Source: Dickeya aquatica (GTDB lineage: Bacteria > Pseudomonadota > Gammaproteobacteria > Enterobacterales > Enterobacteriaceae). From it: a stretch of 64,000 nucleotides of DNA. The position numbers and the translations under genes were made by a program. The notes below the pieces were generated by a model that was not told where the DNA came from, did not search any database, and saw nothing but the letters and a program-made list of their open reading frames with translations. This document shows positions 36,746 through 49,100 of this stretch, in pieces. The stretch is taken from contig NZ_LT615367.1 in NCBI RefSeq assembly GCF_900095885.1, positions 248,001-312,000 of the forward strand, given 5' to 3'. Position 1 is the first letter of the stretch, and each line of letters begins with the position of its first letter.

Positions 36746-37783
36746 ATGACGAACACTGTCTGTTCCCTGAGAGAATTTAACTCTTTTTCATTACCTGCTG
36801 TTGCTGCGGGTATCATTACTGCGACAACTGTGCCTGAGCTATTATCTGCATGGCAATATGCCCATCAAAATGAAAAACCCGTGTTGGTATTAGGTGAAGG
36901 CAGCAACGTGCTTTTCCTGGAAGATTTTCATGGCACTGTGCTGCTCAACAGAATTAAAGGGATCGAGATCCAAGAGGGCAATTTAGGGTGGACACTTCAT
37001 GTGGGGGCTGGGGAAAACTGGCACCACCTGGTGGAATATACGCTGGAACATCACATCCCTGGCCTGGAGAATCTGGCTTTAATTCCAGGATGTGTTGGTT
37101 CTGCTCCCATTCAAAATATTGGCGCATACGGGATGGAGTTGAAGAACGTTTGCACGTATGTTGATGTTCTTAATTTTAAACGCGGGGACGTCACACGACT
37201 GAACGCTAAAGAATGCCAATTTGGCTACCGGGATAGTGTATTCAAACACCAATATCAGGATGGATTCGCTATTATAGCGGTAGGATTCCATCTTTCTAAA
37301 GACTGGAAACCTATTCTTGAGTATGGCGATCTTACTCGCTTTAATCCTGCAACGATAACGGCAGGACAGGTATTTGAGGCTGTTTGTCAGATGAGGAAAA
37401 GTAAATTACCTGATCCAGCGTTAATGGGGAATGCGGGCAGCTTCTTCAAGAATCCTGTAGTTTCTGTCGCTGTCGCGGATCGGATATTAGTAAATTATCC
37501 CCAAGCGCCTCACTATCCTCAGTCTGATGGTGATGTAAAAATGGCAGCGGGCTGGTTGATCGACCAATGTGGTTTAAAAGGATACCAGATAGGCCAGGCT
37601 GCGGTGCATGATAAACAGGCCCTTGTCCTTGTGAATAAGGGTGGGGCAACGAGTCTTGATGTGGTTGAACTTGCCCGTTATGTCAGAAATCAAGTTGCAA
37701 TGAAATTTGGTATCTGGCTTGAGCCTGAGGTTCGATTCATTTCTACATCTGGAGAAGTCGATGCAGTCGAGGTATTGTCATGA
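36746..37783 (+). CDS. murB: UDP-N-acetylenolpyruvoylglucosamine reductase
   Basis: MurB reduces UDP-GlcNAc-enolpyruvate to UDP-MurNAc with NADPH and FAD in peptidoglycan synthesis. The 345-residue product is of the E. coli type I class. FAD-site motifs are [14 protein letters not shown] and [18 protein letters not shown]; the catalytic Ser lies in NAGSFFKNP and the Glu in WLEPEVRF. The ATG at 36746 is preferred over a TTG at 36737. Sampled sequence is about 42 percent GC, lower than most other genes of the window. Its stop overlaps the birA start in ATGA. Confidence 0.96.
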   Translation: MTNTVCSLREFNSFSLPAVAAGIITATTVPELLSAWQYAHQNEKPVLVLGEGSNVLFLEDFHGTVLLNRIKGIEIQEGNLGWTLHVGAGENWHHLVEYTLEHHIPGLENLALIPGCVGSAPIQNIGAYGMELKNVCTYVDVLNFKRGDVTRLNAKECQFGYRDSVFKHQYQDGFAIIAVGFHLSKDWKPILEYGDLTRFNPATITAGQVFEAVCQMRKSKLPDPALMGNAGSFFKNPVVSVAVADRILVNYPQAPHYPQSDGDVKMAAGWLIDQCGLKGYQIGQAAVHDKQALVLVNKGGATSLDVVELARYVRNQVAMKFGIWLEPEVRFISTSGEVDAVEVLS

Positions 37784-38739
37784 AAGATTATACCGTTCCA
37801 CTGAAATTAATTTCTATTTTATCTGACGGTGAGTTTTATTCGGGTGAATATCTCGGTGAGATAATCGGAATGAGCCGGGCTGCGATTAATAAACATATCC
37901 AGACTATTAAAGAATGGGGGTGGGATGTGTTTACTGTAACAGGAAAAGGGTATGCCTTGGCTGGGCCTATTCAGTTGCTTGATGCGAATAAAATTCGCTC
38001 AGAAGTAACGAGTGGCCAGGTGGCGGTCTTACCCGTTATTGATTCAACGAATCAATACCTGTTAGATCGCCTTGACTCACTTACCTCAGGCGATGTTTGT
38101 ATTGCTGAATACCAACAATCAGGCCGTGGCCGGCGTGGCCGGCAGTGGTTCTCACCTTTTGGCAGCAACCTCTATTTGTCACTTTACTGGCGTTTGGAAC
38201 AAGGCCCAGCGGCGGCGGTGGGGGTCAGTTTAGTCATCGGCATCATTATGACTGAAGTATTACGGAACCTCGGAGCTGAGGGAGTGCGAGTTAAATGGCC
38301 GAATGATTTATATTTAAATGATAAGAAGCTAGCTGGTATTCTTGTTGAATTAAATGGTCGAACAGGAGATGCAGCGCATCTGGTTATCGGTGCCGGAATT
38401 AATCTGCGTATGAATTCATCGGGTTCTGACGTAATTAATCAGGGATGGATCAATTTACAAGAGGCTGGTGTTGATATTGACCGTAATATGTTAGCGGTTC
38501 AGTTAATTACCGAACTTCGTAATGCATTAATAATCTATGAACAGCAAGGGCTTTCGCCATTTATTCCTCGGTGGATCGGGCTGGATAATTTTTATAACCG
38601 CCCTGTAAAACTAATTGTTGGTAGCAAAGAAATAAACGGTATTGATAAAGGCATTGATGCACAAGGAGCTTTGCTTCTGGAGCAAAATGGGGATATCTAC
38701 TCCTACATAGGTGGCGAAATATCCTTGCGTGGAAAATAA
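37780..38739 (+). CDS. birA: Biotin-protein ligase and biotin operon repressor
   Basis: BirA makes biotinyl-AMP, transfers biotin to the acetyl-CoA carboxylase carrier protein, and as a dimer represses the bio operon. The 319-residue protein has an N-terminal winged helix (about 18-45, [17 protein letters not shown]), the biotinyl-AMP loop [14 protein letters not shown] (about 115-128), KWPNDLY with the catalytic Lys, and a small C-terminal SH3-like domain. It is translationally coupled to murB. Base composition is AT-rich, about 42 percent GC in a sampled line. Its stop lies inside the terminator palindrome shared with coaA. Confidence 0.97.
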   Translation: MKDYTVPLKLISILSDGEFYSGEYLGEIIGMSRAAINKHIQTIKEWGWDVFTVTGKGYALAGPIQLLDANKIRSEVTSGQVAVLPVIDSTNQYLLDRLDSLTSGDVCIAEYQQSGRGRRGRQWFSPFGSNLYLSLYWRLEQGPAAAVGVSLVIGIIMTEVLRNLGAEGVRVKWPNDLYLNDKKLAGILVELNGRTGDAAHLVIGAGINLRMNSSGSDVINQGWINLQEAGVDIDRNMLAVQLITELRNALIIYEQQGLSPFIPRWIGLDNFYNRPVKLIVGSKEINGIDKGIDAQGALLLEQNGDIYSYIGGEISLRGK

Positions 38740-38758
38740 GGGGGCCCCCCTTATTTTC
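38732..38758. terminator. Palindromic terminator spanning both birA and coaA stop codons
   Basis: GAAAATAAGGGGG at 38732-38744 and CCCCCTTATTTTC at 38746-38758 form a 13-bp palindrome around one base. The A4/T4 outer parts supply the T-run on each strand, so it can stop both convergent genes. The birA TAA and the coaA stop both lie inside it. Confidence 0.88.
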
Positions 38759-39713
38759 TCAATCTTACATATTCAACGGCATGATTAGCGCTTTTCGTCA
38801 TAATCAGGCTGGCCCGCTCACGCGTTGGTAAAATATTTTGCTGTAGGTTTAATCCATTGATTTCCTGCCACAGTTGTGAAGCAATATTAATTGCCTCAGC
38901 TTCTGCGAGCCTGGCATAATTGTGAAAATAGGAATTTGGATTAGTAAAAGCACCTTGCCTGAATTTTAAAAAACGATTGATATACCATGACTTTAGCAGT
39001 TCTTCAGGTGCATCGACATAAATAGAAAAATCGACGAAGTCTGATACAAATACGCGGTGTGGGTCATGGGAGTAATCCATACCACTTTGCAGAACATTTA
39101 ATCCTTCAAGGATAAGAATATCTGGCTGTTCTATGACCTTATTACTTTCGGGAACGATATCATACGTTAAATGGGAGTATGTCGGTGCACTAACGCGTGA
39201 GACGCCTGATTTTATATCAGAAACAAATTTTACCAAGCTATGCATGTCATAGGATTGTGGAAAGCCCTTTTTCTTCATCAGGTTTCTTTCCTGTAATACT
39301 TTGTTCGGATGTAAAAAACCGTCCGTTGTAATTAATTCAACTTTACGGTGTTCCGGCCAGCGGCTAAGTAGTGCCTGTAATACTCGTGCAGTTGTACTTT
39401 TCCCAACAGCAACGCTACCTGCAATACCGATAATATACGGAATTTTTTGCTCGTTCGTGCCTAAGAACTGCTCAAGTACAGCCTGACGCCGTAAATTAGA
39501 ACTAATATAAAAATTCAGTAAACGCGATAATGGCAGATAAATCTCTGCAACCTCATCTAAAGAGAGATCCTCGTTGATGCCTTTGAGTTTAATAATTTCA
39601 TCTTCAGTCAGGGTGAGTGGCACAGAATCACGTAAGTTAGCCCACTGCTGGCGATTGAATTGAAGATAAGGCGTGGCGAAAGATTGCTCTTTAATCATAA
39701 GTATGTTCTGCAT
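38751..39713 (-). CDS. coaA: Type I pantothenate kinase
   Basis: CoaA phosphorylates pantothenate, the controlling step of coenzyme A synthesis. The 320-residue product compares with 316 in E. coli and is highly similar from residue 7 on. The P-loop is GSVAVGKS (about residues 99-106), followed by TTDGFLHPN and the conserved [12 protein letters not shown] near the C-terminus. Two starts are possible, ATG at 39713 and ATG at 39698 (closer to the E. coli start MSIKEQ); neither has a clear ribosome binding site. Sampled sequence is about 40 percent GC. It converges on birA with only 11 bases between stop codons. Confidence 0.96.
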   Translation of the reverse strand: MQNILMIKEQSFATPYLQFNRQQWANLRDSVPLTLTEDEIIKLKGINEDLSLDEVAEIYLPLSRLLNFYISSNLRRQAVLEQFLGTNEQKIPYIIGIAGSVAVGKSTTARVLQALLSRWPEHRKVELITTDGFLHPNKVLQERNLMKKKGFPQSYDMHSLVKFVSDIKSGVSRVSAPTYSHLTYDIVPESNKVIEQPDILILEGLNVLQSGMDYSHDPHRVFVSDFVDFSIYVDAPEELLKSWYINRFLKFRQGAFTNPNSYFHNYARLAEAEAINIASQLWQEINGLNLQQNILPTRERASLIMTKSANHAVEYVRLRK

Positions 39714-40300
39714 GGCGCAACCAGTTAAGGAAGGAAATAGCCCGCTACCCAGCCGTAATAAAGCGTATGGTATTCAGGTCTGCTGAACAGACAGCAGCCG
39801 CAGTGTCCTTTCCTGATAAGAATTCATCGTCCAAATGGCAGGTTACCACCATGAGGGGCCGAAAAAGAAGTAAAAAACAGACTAAGTGCGGATGCCAGGA
39901 CAAATGCGCAGAACCCAGAACCTGTCACTCAGCGTTGCGTGCTTCATAAGCCGCTTTCCAGTCTCGTTAACCAAGATGGTGTTACTCGTCACCCTTCTTT
40001 GTTACAGAGAAAAGTGGATTTCTTGGAAAAATATCGAAGATTTGAGTAAAAAATTTACTTGCTACGGTATACAACAATGCATGCAGCGTAGCTGTGCATG
40101 ATGGTCAGTGGAAAAGGTCTGTGTCATGAAGGGAGGCAATGCTGTTTTTTTATCCTGAAATACATGAGCAAAAGACCCTTGCGTGTAGGTATTGCAAACG
40201 CAATTTGCTGATTATTCGCTCAGCTTATTGGCTGGTGTGTGAAATAGTATCCATATTTGTGCAAAATCTAGGCGGTAGTGCGATTTGAGCAATTTTTTTG
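39714..40300. other. Intergenic region between coaA and the tRNA cluster
   Basis: About 590 bases without a convincing gene. Open frames of 60 and 71 codons (39767-39949, 39886-40101) have no recognisable features and overlap each other. The region should hold the coaA promoter on the minus strand, and an imperfect hairpin near 40078-40100 (CATGCA/TGCATG arms). No mobile element or tRNA remnant is seen. Confidence 0.5.
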
Positions 40301-40329
40301 TTGCATAGACTGCCACCTCTGCCTAGAAT
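40301..40329 (+). promoter_or_regulatory. Promoter of the tRNA-tufB operon
   Basis: TTGCAT at 40301-40306 and TAGAAT at 40324-40329 are 17 bases apart, followed by a GC-rich discriminator (GCGCAGC) typical of stringently controlled stable-RNA promoters, 15 bases before the first tRNA. Confidence 0.88.
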
Positions 40330-40343
40330 GCGCAGCACTTGAT

Positions 40344-40419
<76 letters not shown>

Positions 40420-40436
40420 TCAAGTGCATACAATTA

Positions 40437-40520
<84 letters not shown>

Positions 40521-40582
40521 AATTCAATCCTGGTGACAGGATAAAATCGATGCGGTACGCATAACTAAATCCGGATCGAAAA

Positions 40583-40617
40583 AAAGCAGGGTACAACTAT
40601 AAAATGTACCTTGCTTT
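40583..40617 (+). other. Hairpin in the tRNA-Tyr to tRNA-Gly spacer
   Basis: AAAGCAGGGTACA at 40583-40595 pairs with TGTACCTTGCTTT at 40605-40617 over 13 bases (one G-U) around a 9-base loop. No T-run follows. It may be an RNA processing or stabilising element of the tRNA precursor. Confidence 0.55.
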
Positions 40618-40655
40618 AAGTTCTACAGAGAAATCAGGTAGCCGAGTTCCAGGAT

Positions 40656-40730
<75 letters not shown>

Positions 40731-40739
40731 ATTAGATGT

Positions 40740-40815
40740 GCTGATATAGCTCAGTTGGTAGAGCGCACCCTTGGTAAGGGTGAGGTCGGCAGTTCGAATC
40801 TGCCTATCAGCACCA
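40740..40815 (+). tRNA. thrT: tRNA-Thr (GGU)
   Basis: A 76-base tRNA with encoded CCA and anticodon GGT in TTGGTAA, 9 bases after tRNA-Gly and 106 bases before tufB. Confidence 0.97.
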
Positions 40816-40885
40816 CTTCTTTTTTTTCCTCCTGATTTTCTTTCTGTTAAAAGTTCAGCAAGTAATTGCTTGGTTGATGTGGTGA

Positions 40886-42106
<1,221 letters not shown>

Positions 42107-42136
42107 TTGCGATAGGAATTGACGCAACATGCGGTA

Positions 42137-42162
42137 AAAGGGCATCATTTGATGCCCTTTTT
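42137..42162 (+). terminator. tufB terminator
   Basis: AAAGGGCATC at 42137-42146 pairs with GATGCCCTTT at 42151-42160 around ATTT, followed by TTCT. It separates the tRNA-tufB operon from secE-nusG. Confidence 0.9.
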
Positions 42163-42181
42163 CTACGCTCTTATCGTAGAA

Positions 42182-42226
42182 CCTATCTCATCAACGATTG
42201 TGCGGTATAATCATTGGTGAGATAGG
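42182..42226 (+). promoter_or_regulatory. secE-nusG promoter with flanking inverted repeat
   Basis: A perfect TATAAT lies at 42206-42211, but no good -35 is seen. CCTATCTCA at 42182-42190 and TGAGATAGG at 42218-42226 form a 9-bp inverted repeat that brackets the -10. It may be an operator or an RNA hairpin at the 5' end. Confidence 0.6.
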
Positions 42227-42329
42227 CTCTGTGTAAGTGGTATGAGTCCCGGATACATGACGTTTCCGGTCTGGTTTGCCCTTACGGCAGGGCAAGATTA
42301 TTTGTCTGAAACTAGTGACAGGTTGGTTT

Positions 42330-42713
42330 ATGAGTGCGAATACCGAAGCTCAGGAGAGCGGGCGTGGTCTTGAGGCGCTGAAATGGCTGGTTGTTGCAGT
42401 GCTATTGGTTGTAGCCATTGTAGGTAACTATTATTACCGCGAATTCAGCCTGCCGCTGCGTGCTATGGCGGTCGTTGTGTTGATAGCTGCCGCAGGTGGC
42501 GTTGCATTGCTGACAACGAAAGGCAAAGCGACAGTATTATTTGCGCGTGAAGCCCGTACTGAAGTTCGCAAGGTTATCTGGCCGAACCGGCAGGAAACTT
42601 TACATACGACACTGATTGTGGCCGCCGTTACTGCTGTTATGTCACTGATTTTATGGGGACTGGATGGCATTTTAGTGCGTCTGGTGTCGTTTATTACTGG
42701 CCTGAGGTTCTAA
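42330..42713 (+). CDS. secE: Preprotein translocase subunit SecE
   Basis: SecE is an essential part of the SecYEG channel in the inner membrane. The 127-residue product equals the E. coli length and has three membrane segments (about 18-36, 44-62, 93-112), the last being the essential one, preceded by the amphipathic cytoplasmic motif [12 protein letters not shown]. The frame is open from 42276, but MSANTEAQ at 42330 is the conserved start. nusG begins one base after the stop. Confidence 0.97.
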   Translation: MSANTEAQESGRGLEALKWLVVAVLLVVAIVGNYYYREFSLPLRAMAVVVLIAAAGGVALLTTKGKATVLFAREARTEVRKVIWPNRQETLHTTLIVAAVTAVMSLILWGLDGILVRLVSFITGLRF

Positions 42714-42714
42714 G

Positions 42715-43260
42715 ATGTCTGAAGCTCCAAAGAAACGTTGGTACGTCGTTCAGGCGTTTTCTGGCTTTGAAGGTCGTGTAGCGCAGTCGTTGCGTGAGCA
42801 CATTAAACTCCACAACATGGAAGAGCACTTCGGTGAGGTGATGGTTCCGACCGAAGAAGTCGTTGAAATCCGTGGTGGGCAGCGCCGTAAAAGCGAACGT
42901 AAATTCTTCCCCGGCTATGTGCTGGTGCAGATGGTGATGGATGATGCCAGTTGGCATCTGGTGCGTAGTGTGCCGCGTGTTATGGGGTTTATCGGCGGAA
43001 CCTCCGATCGTCCTGCACCCATCAGCGATAAAGAAGTTGATGCCATTATGAATCGCCTGCAACAAGTGGGTGATAAACCACGGCCGAAAACCCTGTTTGA
43101 GCCAGGTGAAATGGTGCGCGTTAATGATGGCCCATTTGCTGACTTTAACGGTGTAGTCGAGGAAGTGGATTACGAGAAAAGCCGCCTGAAAGTTTCTGTT
43201 TCTATCTTCGGCCGTGCAACGCCGGTTGAGCTGGATTTCAGTCAGGTGGAAAAAGGCTAA
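42715..43260 (+). CDS. nusG: Transcription termination/antitermination factor NusG
   Basis: NusG binds RNA polymerase, speeds elongation and links it to Rho or to the ribosome through S10. The 181-residue protein has the NGN domain (about 1-120, [20 protein letters not shown]) and a KOW domain (about 127-181, [21 protein letters not shown]). It is the general paralogue of RfaH, which is also in this window. It is co-transcribed with secE and ends before a strong hairpin. Confidence 0.98.
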   Translation: MSEAPKKRWYVVQAFSGFEGRVAQSLREHIKLHNMEEHFGEVMVPTEEVVEIRGGQRRKSERKFFPGYVLVQMVMDDASWHLVRSVPRVMGFIGGTSDRPAPISDKEVDAIMNRLQQVGDKPRPKTLFEPGEMVRVNDGPFADFNGVVEEVDYEKSRLKVSVSIFGRATPVELDFSQVEKG

Positions 43261-43288
43261 TCATCACGCGAATGTGGTGCTTGTCTGC

Positions 43289-43326
43289 GGCGCGAAATTG
43301 ACCTACAATTTCGCGCCTTTGTTTTA
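43289..43326 (+). terminator. Terminator after nusG
   Basis: GGCGCGAAATT at 43289-43299 pairs perfectly with AATTTCGCGCC at 43307-43317 around GACCTAC, followed by TTTGTTTTA. Its T-tract overlaps the rplK promoter. Confidence 0.92.
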
Positions 43327-43346
43327 TACGTCCAGAGACGTATAAC
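43319..43346 (+). promoter_or_regulatory. rplKA promoter with palindromic spacer
   Basis: TTGTTT at 43319-43324 and TATAAC at 43341-43346 are 16 bases apart, at the place of the E. coli L11 promoter. The spacer contains the perfect palindrome TATACGTC (43325-43332) / GACGTATA (43337-43344) around CAGA. Confidence 0.65.
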
Positions 43347-43408
43347 ATGATACGTAAACGACGGGGAGCTTCCTTGCGAAGCGATATCACCCATTAGAGG
43401 AAAGTTAA

Positions 43409-44545
<1,137 letters not shown>

Positions 44546-44560
44546 TAGCTTTTGTTCCTC

Positions 44561-44589
44561 TTTACCCGGGCGAGGGATTTCTCTATAAT
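44561..44589 (+). promoter_or_regulatory. rplJL-rpoBC promoter
   Basis: TTTACC at 44561-44566 and TATAAT at 44584-44589 are 17 bases apart, matching the position of the E. coli L10 promoter. The 357 bases between rplA and rplJ hold this promoter and the L10 leader. Confidence 0.82.
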
Positions 44590-44631
44590 CTTACGCCCGT
44601 TGTTCTGTAAATGAACAAGAGACGATTTTTC

Positions 44632-44732
44632 GGTTGGAGCCTGGCCTCATCCAGGCCTCCGTCCAAGACCGCAGGTGTTTCAAATGCCTTCGGGCAGAGA
44701 AACTTAATTTCCCTGCGTAGACGGTGACAGAG
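44632..44732 (+). promoter_or_regulatory. L10 leader, autoregulatory mRNA structure
   Basis: GGTTGGAGCCTGG, CCAGGCCTCCGTC, GACCGCAGG and CCTGCGTAGACGGTGACAG are in the same order as in the E. coli rplJ leader. There the L10-(L7/L12)4 complex binds and represses translation of rplJL. The stems CCTGG/CCAGG, GACGG/CCGTC and GCAGG/CCTGC are all complementary. Limits are approximate. Confidence 0.88.
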
Positions 44733-44902
44733 CCTAAAGAACATTTTTATTCTTTTTTAAAGTCTGTTTTCAAAACATGTCTTTTTTAAAGGGTAGTCTT
44801 GCTGGATTCTGCTCACCGTGTTTTAGCGCCTGCTCACCGTTTTGGTGGCAGGTGAAGTGAGTTCCGGAAATTTTTTCCGGCTAAATCCAGGAGCAAAAGC
44901 TA

Positions 44903-45400
44903 ATGGCATTAAATCTTCAAGACAAACAAGCGATTGTTGCTGAAGTCAGCGAAGTGGCCAAAGGCGCGCTGTCTGCTGTCGTTGCGGATTCCCGTGGCGT
45001 TACCGTAGACAAAATGACTGAACTGCGTAAAGCAGGTCGTGAAGCTGGCGTATACATGCGTGTTGTTCGTAACACCTTGTTGCGCCGTATCGTTGAAGGC
45101 ACTCAGTTTGAATGCCTGAAAGACACGTTTGTCGGTCCGACCCTGATTGCATACTCTATGGAACACCCGGGCGCAGCTGCTCGTTTGTTCAAAGAGTTCG
45201 CGAAAGCGAATGCAAAATTTGAGGTCAAAGCGGCGGCCTTTGAAGGTGAGTTGATTCCGGCGGCTCAGATTGACCGTCTGGCAACACTGCCGACTTACGA
45301 AGAAGCAATTGCACGCCTGTTGGCGACCATGAAAGAAGCCTCTGCTGGCAAACTGGTTCGCACCCTGGCGGCTGTTCGCGATCAGAAAGAAGCGGCTTAA
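44903..45400 (+). CDS. rplJ: 50S ribosomal protein L10
   Basis: L10 anchors L7/L12 dimers to the ribosomal stalk and is the autogenous regulator of this transcript. The 165-residue protein has the rRNA-binding N-terminal domain ([45 protein letters not shown]) and a C-terminal helix that carries the L7/L12 dimers. GGAG precedes the start. rplL follows 66 bases later. Confidence 0.98.
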   Translation: MALNLQDKQAIVAEVSEVAKGALSAVVADSRGVTVDKMTELRKAGREAGVYMRVVRNTLLRRIVEGTQFECLKDTFVGPTLIAYSMEHPGAAARLFKEFAKANAKFEVKAAAFEGELIPAAQIDRLATLPTYEEAIARLLATMKEASAGKLVRTLAAVRDQKEAA

Positions 45401-45448
45401 TTGCACTCTCTCTGTTATCGCACTTGCTAACGTATAAACTTTTTCTGA

Positions 45449-45832
<384 letters not shown>

Positions 45833-45871
45833 GCCAACCCTTCTGGTTGCAGCCTGATTCGTTAGGCTGAT

Positions 45872-45902
45872 GGCTGGTGACTTTTTAGTCACCAGCCTTT
45901 TT
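45872..45902 (+). terminator. rplL-rpoB transcription attenuator
   Basis: GGCTGGTGAC at 45872-45881 pairs with GTCACCAGCC at 45888-45897 around TTTTTA, followed by TTTTT. It appears the same as the E. coli attenuator as recalled, which stops most transcripts so that rpoBC is made less than rplJL. The 324 bases between rplL and rpoB hold this and an RNase III-type processing region. Confidence 0.9.
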
Positions 45903-46156
45903 GCGCTGTAGGGCACCAGCCGTTTTTCACACTGTTTGACGACTGGTTTCCCATCAATGTTTGTTTCTATCGACGACTTAATATACTGCGCCAGAGCAGT
46001 CTGTTCTGTGTAAAGCGCAATGAAATGGTTTAAGAGTGATAGAAACAGGTATTGCGGAAAGTGCTCCACTTTCCGATCGACATAAATGGTGTTGCATGAA
46101 CCGTCCTTTTCAGGGCGGACAAAGTGGGTCGACTTGTCAGCGAGCTGAGGAACCCT

Positions 46157-49100
46157 ATGGTTTACTCCTATACCGAGAAAAAACGCATTCGTAAGGATTT
46201 TGGTAAACGTCCACAAGTGTTGGATATACCTTATCTCCTTTCTATCCAGCTTGACTCGTTCCAGAAGTTTATCGAGCAAGATCCGGAAGGTCAGTATGGT
46301 CTGGAAGCCGCATTCCGTTCCGTATTCCCTATCTCAAGTTACAGCGGCAATTCCGAATTGCAGTATGTGAGCTACCGCCTGGGTGAGCCGGTATTTGACG
46401 TGAAAGAGTGTCAAATTCGTGGTGTCACCTTCTCTGCTCCGCTGCGTGTGAAGCTGCGTCTGGTGATCTACGAGCGCGAAGCGCCGGAAGGCACCGTTAA
46501 AGACATTAAAGAACAAGAAGTGTACATGGGCGAAATCCCGCTCATGACCGACAACGGTACCTTTGTCATCAACGGTACTGAGCGCGTGATCGTTTCTCAG
46601 TTGCACCGTAGCCCAGGTGTGTTCTTCGATAGCGACAAGGGTAAAACCCACTCTTCCGGTAAGGTGCTGTATAACGCACGTATTATTCCTTACCGTGGTT
46701 CCTGGCTGGATTTCGAGTTTGACCCGAAAGATAACCTGTTTGTTCGTATCGACCGCCGCCGCAAGCTGCCTGCGACCATCATTCTGCGTGCGTTGAATTA
46801 CACCACTGAACAGATTCTGGATCTGTTCTTCGATAAAGTGGTGTATGAGATTCACAACAACAAATTGCAGATGGAGCTGGTGCCTGAGCGCCTGCGTGGT
46901 GAAACCGCCTCTTTCGATATCGAAGCCGACGGCAAAGTCTACGTTGAGAAAGGCCGCCGCATCACGGCGCGTCATATTCGTCAACTGGAAAAAGACGGTA
47001 TCGAACGTATTGAAGTGCCGGTCGAATACATCGCTGGTAAAGTGCTGGCGAAAGACTATGTGGATCAAAGCACAGGTGAAGTGATCGCGATGGCGAACAT
47101 GGAGCTGTCGCTGGATCTGCTGGCCAAGTTGAGCCAATCCGGTCACAAACGCATTGAAACCCTGTTCACTAACGATCTTGATCACGGTCCGTACATGTCT
47201 GAAACAGTACGTGTCGACCCGACTAACGATCGCCTGAGTGCTCTGGTTGAAATTTACCGCATGATGCGTCCTGGTGAACCGCCGACACGCGAAGCGGCTG
47301 AAACGCTGTTTGAAAACCTGTTCTTCTCTGAAGATCGTTACGATCTGTCTGCGGTTGGCCGTATGAAGTTCAACCGTTCCCTGCTGCGCGAAGAGATTGA
47401 AGGCTCCGGCATTCTCAGCAAAGAAGACATTATCGATGTGATGAAAAAACTCATCGATATCCGTAACGGTAAGGGCGAAGTCGATGATATCGACCACCTG
47501 GGCAACCGTCGTATCCGCTCTGTGGGCGAGATGGCGGAAAATCAGTTCCGCGTCGGTCTGGTGCGTGTTGAGCGTGCGGTGAAAGAACGTCTGTCACTGG
47601 GCGATCTCGATACGCTGATGCCGCAGGACATGATCAACGCTAAACCGATTTCCGCAGCAGTAAAAGAGTTCTTCGGTTCCAGCCAGCTGTCTCAGTTTAT
47701 GGACCAGAACAACCCGCTGTCCGAGATTACGCACAAACGCCGTATCTCCGCATTGGGCCCAGGCGGCTTGACCCGTGAGCGCGCTGGCTTTGAAGTGCGA
47801 GACGTTCACCCGACTCACTACGGTCGTGTATGTCCTATCGAAACGCCTGAAGGTCCGAACATCGGTCTGATTAACTCGCTGTCCGTGTACGCGCAGACCA
47901 ACGAGTACGGTTTCCTGGAAACCCCGTATCGCCGTGTACGCGATGGCGTGGTGACTGACGAAATTCATTACCTGTCAGCGATTGAAGAAGGCAACTACGT
48001 TATTGCTCAGGCGAACACCAACCTGGATGACGAAGGCCACTTCATTGACGAACTGGTGACTTGCCGTAGCAAGGGCGAATCCAGCTTGTTCAGCCGCGAC
48101 CAGGTTGACTACATGGACGTTTCCACCCAGCAGGTGGTTTCCGTCGGTGCGTCCCTGATCCCGTTCCTGGAACACGATGACGCCAACCGCGCCCTGATGG
48201 GTGCGAACATGCAACGTCAGGCTGTACCAACGCTGCGTGCGGACAAGCCGCTGGTCGGCACCGGTATGGAGCGTGCGGTTGCCGTTGACTCCGGTGTAAC
48301 CGCAGTTGCTAAACGCGGCGGTACCGTGCAGTACGTTGATGCCTCTCGTATCGTTATCAAAGTTAACGAAGCCGAGATGTATCCGGGCGAAGCCGGTATC
48401 GACATTTACAACCTGACCAAATACACCCGTTCCAACCAGAACACCTGTATCAACCAGATGCCGTGTGTGTCGCTGGGTGAGCCGGTTGAGCGCGGCGATG
48501 TACTGGCTGATGGCCCGTCTACCGATCTCGGTGAACTGGCGCTGGGCCAGAACATGCGTGTCGCGTTCATGCCGTGGAACGGTTACAACTTCGAAGACTC
48601 CATCCTCGTTTCCGAGCGTGTGGTTCAGGAAGACCGTTTTACCACCATCCACATTCAGGAACTGGCGTGCGTGTCCCGTGACACCAAGCTGGGGCCGGAA
48701 GAGATCACCGCTGACATCCCGAACGTGGGTGAAGCGGCGCTCTCCAAGCTGGATGAATCCGGTATCGTGTATATCGGTGCGGAAGTGACCGGCGGTGACA
48801 TTCTGGTCGGTAAAGTGACGCCGAAAGGCGAAACTCAGCTGACACCGGAAGAGAAACTGCTGCGCGCTATCTTCGGTGAGAAAGCGTCTGACGTGAAAGA
48901 CTCTTCTCTGCGTGTTCCGAACGGCGTTTCCGGTACGGTTATCGACGTGCAGGTCTTTACCCGCGATGGTGTGGAAAAAGACAAGCGCGCGCTGGAAATC
49001 GAAGAAATGCAGCTCAAGCAGGCCAAGAAAGACCTGACCGAAGAGTTGCAGATTCTGGAAGCCGGTCTGTTTGCCCGTATTCACGACGTGCTGGTTGCCG

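Noticed and set aside
39767..40101. Two small open frames between coaA and the tRNAs
   Set aside because: They overlap each other, lack clear ribosome binding sites and show no recognisable motif.
40271..40279. ops-like GGCGGTAG motif before the tRNA cluster, possibly linked to RfaH
   Set aside because: It lies upstream of the mapped tRNA promoter, the downstream part does not match the ops consensus, and the same 8-mer occurs by chance inside the 16S gene (about 31429).
47700..47800. Rifampicin-resistance changes in rpoB
   Set aside because: The cluster residues read as wild type ([24 protein letters not shown]).
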